From: Syntrophorhabdus sp. PtaB.Bin184
Lineage (GTDB): Bacteria > Desulfobacterota > Syntrophorhabdia > Syntrophorhabdales > Syntrophorhabdaceae
Direction: 5' to 3'
NCBI GenBank assembly: GCA_002067555.1
Contig: MVQQ01000183.1
Span: 1-6,067, forward strand
Length of the DNA: 6,067 bases
Shown here: positions 1 through 5,068 of the stretch, one piece after another
Layout of the letters: each line of letters begins with the position of its first letter
Position numbering within the stretch: position 1 is the stretch's first letter
Notes under the pieces: generated by a model
What the model was told of the DNA's origin: nothing
Databases searched by the model: none
Seen by the model: the letters and a program-made list of their open reading frames with translations, nothing else
Position numbers and translations under genes: made by a program

Positions 1-76
1 TTGTGTCCTGATTCTTCGTCAGGGAAAGTAATATGCATGTGGTACAAATCATCCCTTCATGAAAAGGAGGACAAGT

Positions 77-145
77 ATGACCTGCAAGAAGGCCACGTAC
101 AAGAACCATGAGGGCGTAAGGAGAGTCACCTACGTTTCACGATGA
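77..145 (+). CDS. 22-codon small ORF with strong Shine-Dalgarno (possible leader peptide)
   Basis: A very strong ribosome site, AAAAGGAGG (62-70), stands six bases before ATG 77. The encoded peptide has 22 residues (MTCKKATYKNHEGVRRVTYV, then SR), is basic, and has no membrane segment. Its TGA (143-145) overlaps an ATG at 142 in an ATGA arrangement, so ribosomes could pass to the next small ORF. I do not recognise the peptide. It could be a leader peptide, a small protein, or the surviving 5' end of a gene lost by decay. The strength of the ribosome site is the main support. No convincing promoter was found in the 60 bases before it. Confidence 0.35.
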   Translation: MTCKKATYKNHEGVRRVTYVSR

Positions 146-189
146 CCCCAGGATATTTCGCGAATAGAGACTTAACATGGAGGATATAT

Positions 190-354
190 ATGTCACGAAA
201 TATATTGACGATAACCCGGGGCCTTCGCCCCGTGCTGACATATCCGGCCTGTTTCCTGTGTATATTACTTTTTCTGATGACAATTGGGGTCCGTTGCTAC
301 GCCGAAAGCCCTCTGCCGAGGATGAAACCACCCGCGCATGACCGCATGAAATGA
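190..354 (+). CDS. Small signal-peptide-bearing protein (54 aa), unknown function, possibly truncated
   Basis: Start ATG 190 is chosen because GGAGG (179-183) lies six bases upstream and because it puts a classic export signal at the N-terminus. The frame is also open from ATG 142, which overlaps the stop of the preceding 22-codon ORF. From M1 the protein has a basic n-region (R3, R10, R13), a hydrophobic core at about residues 19-33 (ACFLCILLFLMTIG region) and a possible signal-peptidase site after CYA. Only about 16 proline-rich, basic residues would remain. It may be a tiny exported peptide, or a secreted protein cut short: the stop is followed within about 25 bases by REP-like repeat R1. 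A perfect 6-bp hairpin (CGGGGC, loop CTTC, GCCCCG; 217-232) lies inside the ORF. Family unknown. Confidence 0.35.
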   Translation: MSRNILTITRGLRPVLTYPACFLCILLFLMTIGVRCYAESPLPRMKPPAHDRMK

Positions 355-378
355 CGGGAAGGGTATTGGGGAAACCTC

Positions 379-416
379 GTTTCTTGGTTTCTTGGGGACG
401 TCCCCCTGGCTCCCCC
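379..416 (+). repeat. REP-like repeat R1 (solo copy)
   Basis: The first 28 bases (379-406) are identical to 1711-1738 (R2) in the same orientation. Both begin GTTTCTTGGTTTCTTGG and contain the perfect 12-bp palindrome GGGGACGTCCCC (here 394-405), followed by a TGGC-rich foot. R2 sits directly after the stop codon of a RAYT-derived ORF, so R1 is best read as a dispersed REP of that family with no transposase beside it. Just upstream, GAAACC (371-376) and GGTTTC (386-391) could pair to extend the foldable region. Confidence 0.7.
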
Positions 417-430
417 ATGGAATGCATGCT

Positions 431-525
431 CATTATTGACATTTTCGGGGGAGAGGAATAACATTGCACTAATAACGCCATCCGTAATCATCGTTGCTCG
501 CTCTGATCTGGCAGAAGCTGAACAG
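431..525 (+). repeat. Degenerate interspersed repeat, copy A (two modules)
   Basis: Module 1 (432-456, TTATTGACATTTT then a G-run and GAGAGG) resembles 3467-3490. Module 2 (about 488-515, TTGCTCGCTC then GGCAGAA) resembles 1754-1783 and 3583-3612. The match of module 2 to the other copies is imperfect, about two-thirds by eye, so copy A is the weakest of the three. It lies about 80-110 bases upstream of the 139-aa gene. Confidence 0.35.
436..464 (+). promoter_or_regulatory. Candidate sigma70 promoter upstream of the 139-aa gene
   Basis: TTGACA (436-441) is a perfect -35 hexamer. A 17-base spacer follows, then TAACAT (459-464), which keeps the key T, A and final T of a -10. Transcription would start near 471 and leave a leader of about 130 bases before ATG 604. 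The -35 falls inside module 1 of the interspersed repeat, so the match could be coincidental. Confidence 0.35.
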
Positions 526-603
526 CATCTATTGATCCTCATAATCGACCGGCAGCAAAGGAGCGCTTTATTTCAGGACATTCCCCTAGTTCGGTGAGGC
601 AAA

Positions 604-1023
604 ATGGATACGGAGAATCTAAGAACGCACGGTGGTCGCAAAGGCAAATACTTTCGTTGGGAACTATCCAATGACGTCCTCATTATCGAGAATGAAAAGG
701 GCAGACGGCACGAATACCATCTTGCCGAGGTTCTTGCCATCTTACTATGGCTAACTAATAGGTTTGGCAATGGCTGGTTTCCGTTGGCCAATAACGTTGA
801 AAAGCTTTGGCATGAGGAAGAGATTGACGGGTTAGGAACCGCAATTCTGCAACAACAACCAAGGAACACTCTTCACGCACAAGGTTCATCGTACCTGGGT
901 GTCGTTCTGGAATATGCGGGAATACTAGCCTGGAATGGCAAATCCAGAGGAATAAAGTGGCGCATCATTCATCCAGTCACAACCCTTGACGAGCTGAGGA
1001 CGGTCATGAGCAGGAGAGCGTAA
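604..1023 (+). CDS. Hypothetical protein, 139 aa, possible winged-helix-like C-terminal half
   Basis: I do not recognise this protein family. ATG 604 is well fixed: GGTGAGG (593-599) stands four bases upstream and an in-frame TGA lies at 595-597. The product is soluble, with no signal peptide or membrane helix. The N-terminal third is charged (GRKGKYFRWE, then a hydrophobic strand DVLIIEN). A helix-rich middle (residues 39-56, AEVLAILLWLTNRFGNG) leads to WFPLANNVEKLW (58-69). The C-terminal part, GSSYLGVVLEYAGILAWNG then KSRGIKWRII (94-122), has the look of a recognition helix followed by a beta-hairpin wing. That is inference from pattern only. Base composition is more AT-rich than the BACON and RAYT genes nearby. 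It lies between direct repeats R1 and R2, so it may be passenger DNA or simply the neighbour of two REP insertions. No conserved operon partner is visible. Confidence 0.75.
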   Translation: MDTENLRTHGGRKGKYFRWELSNDVLIIENEKGRRHEYHLAEVLAILLWLTNRFGNGWFPLANNVEKLWHEEEIDGLGTAILQQQPRNTLHAQGSSYLGVVLEYAGILAWNGKSRGIKWRIIHPVTTLDELRTVMSRRA

Positions 1024-1042
1024 AGATCTTGAGGATGCCCTA

Positions 1043-1063
1043 GGGGTAGAAAAGGGCTACCTC
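1043..1063 (+). other. Hairpin downstream of the 139-aa gene
   Basis: GGGGTAG (1043-1049) can pair with CTACCTC (1057-1063) through six Watson-Crick pairs and one G-T pair around a 7-base loop. It is 20 bases after the stop at 1023. No T-run follows, so it does not meet the usual form of an intrinsic terminator. It could be an mRNA 3'-end stabilising stem. Confidence 0.25.
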
Positions 1064-1143
1064 GCAATTAAGACATCTCTGGACTTTCCCAAGATTCTTC
1101 ACGTTAGCATTTCAAGAGTCACCTTCAAGAGTACATAGCGGCT

Positions 1144-1329
1144 CAAGGGGACGTTCGTTAACAAGTAAATACCTCAACCCACAGAAGGATCGGGCGCCTC
1201 ATTTCCGTGAAGAAAAACAATACGAATTGGTAACGGATGTTGCGGTGAGAAGGAGACAGGACATCGCGAAGAGGAAGGGATTGAGGCTCGGCTGAGAGAG
1301 TTATTTACTTGTTAACGAACGTCCCCTTG
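1144..1329. mobile_element. MITE-like 186-bp element with 28-bp perfect inverted repeats
   Basis: The left arm (1144-1171, beginning CAAGGGGACGTTCGTTAAC) and right arm (1302-1329, ending GTTAACGAACGTCCCCTTG) are exact reverse complements over 28 bases. They enclose 130 bp. Each arm also contains its own small palindrome around GTTAAC. The enclosed DNA carries the last codons of a RAYT-like reading frame and its stop, so this is best read as an internally deleted REP-RAYT element, a non-autonomous derivative. The right arm shares ACGTCCCC and TTGGC with repeats R1 and R2. No target-site duplication is evident at the outer edges. As RNA the whole unit would fold into a long stem-loop. Confidence 0.6.
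1227..1295 (+). pseudogene. Relic of a RAYT C-terminus (about 22 codons plus stop)
   Basis: The frame starting at 1227 reads LVTDVAVRRRQDIAKRKGLR, then LG and TGA (1293-1295). It aligns without gaps to the last residues of the RAYT-derived ORF ending at 1710 (LAIERGRRIAEKKGLEL) and to the intact RAYT (MAVKRGQKLVQERG). Shared positions include A, R, I-A, K-G-L and the final L. This is the distal helix of the DnaA-like helix-turn-helix domain. The frame stays open back through the left repeat arm, but I see no RAYT homology before about 1225. It is non-functional as a protein, and its stop sits six bases before the right repeat arm. Confidence 0.5.
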
Positions 1330-1353
1330 GCTCACCGAAGAGAGGGCTCACCC

Positions 1354-1710
1354 ATGAAAGGAGATGAACGCATACTGGGGGACACATCCTTTGTTCTTGA
1401 CCTGCTGGCACGAGCGGAAGAGAGGATGACCCGGCGCTACGAGATGAGGCAGTCCGGTATCGACATGGCGGCAATAGAAGAAAGGGTTTGCCAGCTTTTT
1501 GAGATGCACCCGAAGGATCTTTATGTCCGGGGAAGGCGAAAGGAACTTGTCGAGGCCAGGAGTGTCTTCTGTTTCTTCGCGGTGACGGAACTGGGAACCA
1601 CTCTGAAGGACCTCGCCGTGCGTTTCTCAATCTCCGGACAGGCTATAGGTCTTGCCATAGAGAGGGGGAGGCGGATTGCGGAGAAGAAGGGATTGGAGCT
1701 TATTAGATGA
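1354..1710 (+). CDS. Standalone RAYT C-terminal DnaA-like HTH domain (truncated transposase, 118 aa)
   Basis: The product aligns ungapped, at roughly 40% identity by eye, with the last third of the intact RAYT in this window (its residues 218-333). Shared blocks include DERILGD, ERMxRRY, VCxLF, ARSxFCxFAVxELGT and AxxRG near the end. The HUH domain is absent, so it cannot be a transposase on its own. Known family: RAYTs of this kind carry a DnaA-C-like helix-turn-helix region after the Y1 nuclease domain. Start ATG 1354 is chosen with AGAGGG (1341-1346) seven bases before it. The frame is open further upstream through the repeat arm, with TTG 1309 as an alternative start, and homology already begins near LAHRRE (1327-1344). 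The TGA (1708-1710) is immediately followed by REP R2. It has no internal stop or frameshift despite the truncation, so it is either recent or retained, perhaps as a REP-binding protein (inference). Confidence 0.65.
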   Translation: MKGDERILGDTSFVLDLLARAEERMTRRYEMRQSGIDMAAIEERVCQLFEMHPKDLYVRGRRKELVEARSVFCFFAVTELGTTLKDLAVRFSISGQAIGLAIERGRRIAEKKGLELIR

Positions 1711-1747
1711 GTTTCTTGGTTTCTTGGGGACGTCCCCCTTGGCCCCC
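1711..1747 (+). repeat. REP-like repeat R2, abutting the RAYT-derived ORF stop
   Basis: It begins at the base after the stop codon of the truncated RAYT. Its first 28 bases match R1 (379-406) exactly, and the palindrome GGGGACGTCCCC is at 1726-1737. The foot CCTTGGC matches the outer end of the 1302-1329 repeat arm. This is the expected position of a cognate REP beside its transposase. Confidence 0.75.
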
Positions 1748-1753
1748 AACAAC

Positions 1754-1795
1754 CATCATTGCTCGTTCAGGCCGGGTAGAAAAGAGAATGTGAAG
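1754..1795 (+). repeat. Interspersed repeat, copy B
   Basis: TCATTGCTCGTTCA (1756-1769) is an exact 14-base match to 3585-3598. The similarity continues through GGTAG and AAAG to ATGTGAAG (1788-1795 and 3616-3623) with one gap. It lies directly after REP R2 and about 95 bases before the BACON gene start. Function unknown. Confidence 0.5.
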
Positions 1796-1798
1796 TTG

Positions 1799-1820
1799 TG
1801 AAGGGTCCCCAAAGCACAGC
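1799..1820 (-). repeat. Degenerate copy of the 24-bp RAYT-associated REP
   Basis: Read on the plus strand, TGAAGGG then TCCCCAAAG (1799-1814) matches the reverse complement of the tandem REP unit at 4954-5001, apart from two missing bases between the halves. The following six bases match only weakly. It stops just short of the -35 box of the BACON promoter. The short length keeps confidence low. Confidence 0.3.
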
Positions 1821-1827
1821 AGGTCTG

Positions 1828-1856
1828 TTGACAATGGATCGGCGACTCAGTAGAAT
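1828..1856 (+). promoter_or_regulatory. Sigma70-type promoter of the BACON gene
   Basis: TTGACA (1828-1833) is a perfect -35. The spacer is exactly 17 bases and the -10 is TAGAAT (1851-1856, five of six). Transcription would begin near 1863, giving a leader of roughly 27 bases that contains the ribosome site AAGGGGG (1877-1883) before ATG 1890. This is the best promoter in the window. Confidence 0.6.
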
Positions 1857-1889
1857 CGTTGAAGATAGCGGAAAACAAGGGGGCATACG

Positions 1890-3449
1890 ATGCGCAAAAG
1901 TATCTTTGTGAGAGGGGTTGTTTGTGCAATAGCCTGTGCAATCATCGGTGCTGCCGGTATTGCTTTCGCCGTCACGGCGCAGGCACAGCAGTGCACGTTC
2001 ACCCCGTCGCCGGCGGTCGTCGAGGCGGGGCATTCAGGCGGTACCTATACTATCAACTTCACCGCAAGCGGCAGCACGTGTAACTGGAACATCTCCAGTG
2101 CCGATGACTGGATCACCGTTCCCGACACACGCAAAGGCACGGGGACCGGGACCATCGTTGTCACGGTCAAGCCGAACACCGGCACAGCGGCCCGACAGGG
2201 TCGCGTTGTCCTCAACCGCCAGTACATCTGGGTAAACCAACCGCAGCGACCGCCCTGCACGTACAGGCTCGGGCAGACAAGCAAGTCAGTCCCCGCCGGC
2301 GGCACTCCAGGGAACTACGACACCGTCCTCGTGACGGCGAGCGACGCAAAGTGCACCTGGAGTGTCGGCGAAGCAACGCCATGGATCCAGACAACTCCCG
2401 GTACAAAGACCGGCAGCGCATCCGTCAGGTACGCGATCGGGGCAAACTCATCCGGCAGCACCCGCACCGGCACCATTAAGATCGCCGGTCAGACCTTCAC
2501 CGTGACGCAGGAGGCATGCACGTGCACGGTGAGCCCGACGTCGCTGAGCTTTTCCGGCAATGACCACAACAAGTCTGTTCACATTACGACAAACAGCGCA
2601 GACTGCAAATGGACCATCGACGAGACGGCCAGCTGGATCGGGATCCAACCGCCCGCCAAGTCAGGAACCGGAACCCGCTACCTCTCCGTCGCCGTCCAAC
2701 CCAACCGCACCGGCACGACCCGGAGCGCGGTGGTCAGGATCAATAACACGGCCGTGAACGTGATCCAAGCGGCCGATCCTTGCACCTACGCGGTCAGCCC
2801 TGCGTCCATCGACCATTCGGCCAGTAGCGGAGGAACCGGCTTCAGTGTCACAACGAACCACCAGGATTGCCCGTGGACTGTCGAGACAACGGCCAGCTGG
2901 ATCGGGATCGCCTCCAACGCAAGGTCTGGAAAAGGAAACACCAGCGTTCACATCCAGTTCATGGAGAACCGGTCGACCGCAACCCGCAGCACGGTGATAA
3001 AGGTCAGGACCGCGTCCGTGAACGTGACCCAGCAGGGCCGGACGACGGCACCGGCAACCCAGGCATCGGGCGGCACCGACCCGACATCGGCACAGGTGAG
3101 CGCCGGATCCCCGTCGGTTTCACGGGCACCTGCCGCCAAAGCCTCCCCTGCCGCTCCTTCGTGTTCATACAGCCTGTCAAAAACAAGCCAGAATTTGGGC
3201 CAGGGCGACGCCAGAGGAAGCTTCTCGGTAAAGACCGACAGCGGGTGCGAATGGAAAGCCGTCGCAAACGCGCCATGGATAATCATCGCGTCGGCTTCAT
3301 CGGGCAAGGGCAAAGGCACGGTCAAATTCACCGTCGAGGAGAACCGGGGCAGCTCCCCGAGGACAGGCCAGATCGCCGTAGCCGGGCAGACGTTCAATAT
3401 AAACCAGAAGGGCCAAAAAACAGGCAACAAAGAGAAGAAACGCAAATAA
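1890..3449 (+). CDS. Secreted protein with five BACON domains (519 aa)
   Basis: The N-terminus is a signal peptide: basic start (R2, K3, R8), hydrophobic core at about 10-28, and likely cleavage after TAQA (residue 32). Five BACON-type Ig-like repeats follow at about 35-117, 123-207, 210-293, 298-381 and 425-506. Each has a first-strand Cys (35, 123, 212, 298, 425), a Cys two residues before a Trp (64, 155, 239, 327, 453), a WI motif (W74, 165, 249, 337, 463), a G-x-G-rich turn and a closing V-x-Q or N-x-Q strand. The paired cysteines suggest one disulfide per domain, which fits oxidation in the periplasm or outside the cell. An Ala/Ser/Thr/Pro-rich linker (384-424) separates domain five, and the tail is lysine-rich. 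BACON domains are associated with carbohydrate or mucin binding in Bacteroidetes. No catalytic domain is present, so it is probably an adhesive or ligand-binding surface protein (inference). ATG 1890 is supported by AAGGGGG seven bases upstream and a strong promoter. It appears monocistronic. Confidence 0.85.
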   Translation: MRKSIFVRGVVCAIACAIIGAAGIAFAVTAQAQQCTFTPSPAVVEAGHSGGTYTINFTASGSTCNWNISSADDWITVPDTRKGTGTGTIVVTVKPNTGTAARQGRVVLNRQYIWVNQPQRPPCTYRLGQTSKSVPAGGTPGNYDTVLVTASDAKCTWSVGEATPWIQTTPGTKTGSASVRYAIGANSSGSTRTGTIKIAGQTFTVTQEACTCTVSPTSLSFSGNDHNKSVHITTNSADCKWTIDETASWIGIQPPAKSGTGTRYLSVAVQPNRTGTTRSAVVRINNTAVNVIQAADPCTYAVSPASIDHSASSGGTGFSVTTNHQDCPWTVETTASWIGIASNARSGKGNTSVHIQFMENRSTATRSTVIKVRTASVNVTQQGRTTAPATQASGGTDPTSAQVSAGSPSVSRAPAAKASPAAPSCSYSLSKTSQNLGQGDARGSFSVKTDSGCEWKAVANAPWIIIASASSGKGKGTVKFTVEENRGSSPRTGQIAVAGQTFNINQKGQKTGNKEKKRK

Positions 3450-3466
3450 GAACTTCGGGGGCGCCC

Positions 3467-3623
3467 GTTATCGACATTTGCGGGGAGAGGGACACCGTCC
3501 GGCCAATGGCACACGCCAGCACCATCACTCGCTCACGGAGTCGTCTCCTCGCTATCTTTTCAGAGGGCTCTGAAAGATCGCCTCTCATTGCTCGTTCAAA
3601 TTTGGTAGGCAAAGGATGTGAAG
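3467..3623 (+). repeat. Interspersed repeat, copy C, with internal hairpin
   Basis: Module 1 (3467-3490, TTATCGACATTTGCGGGG then AGAGG) resembles 432-456. Module 2 (3583-3623) carries the exact 14-mer TCATTGCTCGTTCA shared with copy B. Between them ATCTT-T-TCAGAG (3554-3565) pairs with CTCTGA-AAGAT (3568-3578), forming a hairpin with one bulged T. No T-run follows the hairpin, so I do not call it a terminator for the BACON gene. The copy lies about 150 bases before the PAS gene. Confidence 0.4.
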
Positions 3624-3647
3624 ACGTTAAAGTTCCTGCTTTTTCCA

Positions 3648-3779
3648 ATGAGCCACGAAACACATCGCGTGGTATACTTACTGTATCGTAAAATGATGCG
3701 ATCAGCAATTCCCGTAACCTCCAGGAGAGACTATCGGCAAACAGCTGAGGACTCTGTCACCAAGAGCGGAAAAGAATGA
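3648..3779 (+). CDS. Possible small ORF (43 aa) overlapping the PAS gene start by ATGA
   Basis: From ATG 3648 the frame is open for 43 residues (MSHETHRVVYLLYRKMMRSA at the start) and ends at TGA 3777-3779, which overlaps the PAS gene ATG at 3776-3778. The frame remains open upstream to a TAG at 3606, with GTG 3618 as another start. There is no good Shine-Dalgarno before ATG 3648. If transcription starts from the TATACT box at 3673, only the inner ATGs (3693, 3696) would be usable, giving a 27-28 residue peptide. The overlap could couple translation to the sensor gene, but the ORF may be fortuitous. Confidence 0.2.
   Translation: MSHETHRVVYLLYRKMMRSAIPVTSRRDYRQTAEDSVTKSGKE
3653..3678 (+). 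promoter_or_regulatory. Weak promoter with inverted repeat upstream of the PAS gene
   Basis: TATACT (3673-3678) is a five-of-six -10 hexamer, but nothing close to TTGACA lies 16-18 bases upstream. Instead CCACG (3653-3657) and CGTGG (3668-3672) form an inverted repeat where the spacer and -35 would be. This could be an activator or repressor site, since weak -35 boxes are common in activator-dependent promoters. The evidence is thin. Confidence 0.25.
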
Positions 3780-5068
3780 ACCGGTTTTTGATCATCTCTC
3801 CCAACCTGCTCTGTATTTTGAATAATGACGGGCATTTCGTGGAACTCAATCAGGTGTGGGAAAGCGCCCTCGGATACCCCCGGGGGGAACTTAGATCGAG
3901 ACCATTCCTTGATCTCGTTTATCCCGATGATATTGAAAGAACCAGGGGTGCAATGGCTCCGCTGGCCTCCGGGCATGAGGTACATTTTGAAAATCGATAT
4001 TTCTGCCAGGACGGTTCATACCGGTGGATGGAGTGGCACGCAAGGCAGTCCGGAGAGCTCATATACGCCGTCGGGCATGACGTAACGGAGCGCAAGCGTA
4101 CAGAGCAGGCCCTGAAGGAACGGTTGGAATTCGAGACCTTGCTGGCGGATCTTTCCGGTCATTTTGTCGACATACTGCCGGACCAGGTCGATCGGAAAAT
4201 TGATGCAACTCTCCATGAGATCTGTGAACACCTGGACTTCGATGTTGCCGGCCTCTGGCAATGGACGATACCGGCGCCGCAATATCTCACTCTGACGAAT
4301 CTTTACCGTCGTCTGGATGGCCCCCCCACGCCGGAAAGGATCGATGCGGAAGAGTTGTTTCCCTGGACATTTCAGCAGGCAACGGCGGGCAAGATAGTGG
4401 CAATTTCGGTCGATGAATTTCCGCCCGAGGCAGCCCGCGATCAGGAAACATCGCACCGTTTCGGCATCAAATCAAGCCTGACATTTCCCCTGCGAACGTG
4501 GAATGACAAGCTCATCGGCGCTGTATCCTTCAGCACGGTGAGTGAGACACGTTCCTGGCCGGAAGACCTTATAAAGCGGCTCCAGCTCGTAGCACAGATA
4601 TTTGCGAACGCCCTGGTGCGAAAACTGGCCGACATCGCCTTGAGCGAAAGCGAGGAACGGCTCTGTCTTGCCTCGGCTTCGGCAAACGTGGGCCTGTGGG
4701 CGCTGGACCTGGAGACACATCAATTCTGGACCACAGACAAAGGCCTCGAGCTATTTGGTATTCCGCCCGGACAGACGCTGAGCTTTGACGACTTCATTAA
4801 ACTGGTGCACCACGAGGACCGGGACAAGGTTTGCCGGGTGGTTGATCACGCGCCGGGATCGGACGACGATGAAGTAGTCGAATACCGCATTGTCAAAGCC
4901 GACGGCAGCATACGCTGGATGGCCTCGAGGGGGCGAAGGCAGATAAATTCAAAGAGCTCCTTTGGGGACGCCCTTCAGAGCTCCTTTGGGGACGCCCTTC
5001 ACATCTTCAAATTCTCAGGTTCTTCCTGCCCTGTCGGCGGGCACGGGAACCTGTGTCCTCTTTCCTGA
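3776..5068 (+). pseudogene. PAS-GAF-PAS sensor (histidine kinase) gene truncated by RAYT insertion
   Basis: The product begins with a PAS_3-type domain (about 1-105; SPNLLCIL, GYPRGELRSRPFLDLVYPDD, the PAC-like YRWMEWHAR and GHDVTERK). A GAF-like domain follows (about 125-283) with a short helical connector (284-300). A second PAS (about 296-390; WALDLE, LVHHEDRDK, DGSIRWMASRGR) stops before its last strand. The expected VDITERK end and the HisKA and HATPase_c domains usual for such cytoplasmic sensors are missing. From residue 393 (base 4954) the frame runs through two REP units, read as SSFGDALQ and SSFGDALH, and then antisense through the RAYT 3' end to a TGA at 5066-5068. ATG 3776 is the only start after an in-frame TGA at 3746-3748. 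The ribosome site is weak (GAGCGGAAAAGA). No transmembrane segment is seen. The missing half may continue beyond base 6067. Confidence 0.75.
4954..5001 (-). repeat. Tandem 24-bp REP units at the RAYT 3' boundary
   Basis: Two perfect copies, 4954-4977 and 4978-5001, each start GAGCTCCTTTGGGGACGCCC and end TTCA on the plus strand. The last three bases of the second unit are the reverse complement of the RAYT stop codon TGA, so repeat and gene abut exactly. GGGGACGCCC is a half-diverged form of the GGGGACGTCCCC palindrome in R1 and R2. The unit length is a multiple of three, so the PAS frame stays open through it. Confidence 0.8.

Noticed and set aside
205..233. TTGACG at 205-210 as a promoter -35
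   Set aside because: The position for a -10 falls in CCCCGT, and the site is within a small ORF and next to a GC hairpin.
137..542. Two antisense frames (137-481 and 297-542) over the first small ORFs and R1
   Set aside because: They run through the REP palindrome and lack ribosome sites. Their composition looks non-coding.
1010..1138. Open frame after the 139-aa gene reading EDALGVEKGYLA, reminiscent of an XRE helix-turn-helix, ending at TAG 1136
   Set aside because: It has no start codon or ribosome site, follows a TGA at 1007, and the similarity is limited to a few residues.
2948..3514. Antisense frame of 188 codons opposite the BACON gene
   Set aside because: No recognisable domain or ribosome site. 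The opposite strand has convincing repeat structure and a signal peptide.
3554..3578. Hairpin after the BACON gene as an intrinsic terminator
   Set aside because: No T-run follows, the loop is very short, and the hairpin is over 100 bases past the stop.
2867..3691. Long plus-strand frame (274 codons) overlapping the BACON gene
   Set aside because: It is arginine-rich, lacks domains and lies over a clear BACON coding frame, so it is a shadow of that gene.
3722..3735. Shine-Dalgarno-like CAGGAGA upstream of the PAS gene as an earlier start
   Set aside because: No start codon follows at a usable distance, and an in-frame TGA at 3746 blocks extension of the PAS frame.
4954..5001. Tandem 24-bp repeats as a CRISPR fragment
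   Set aside because: The two units are contiguous with no spacer and match REP sequence at the other end of the RAYT.
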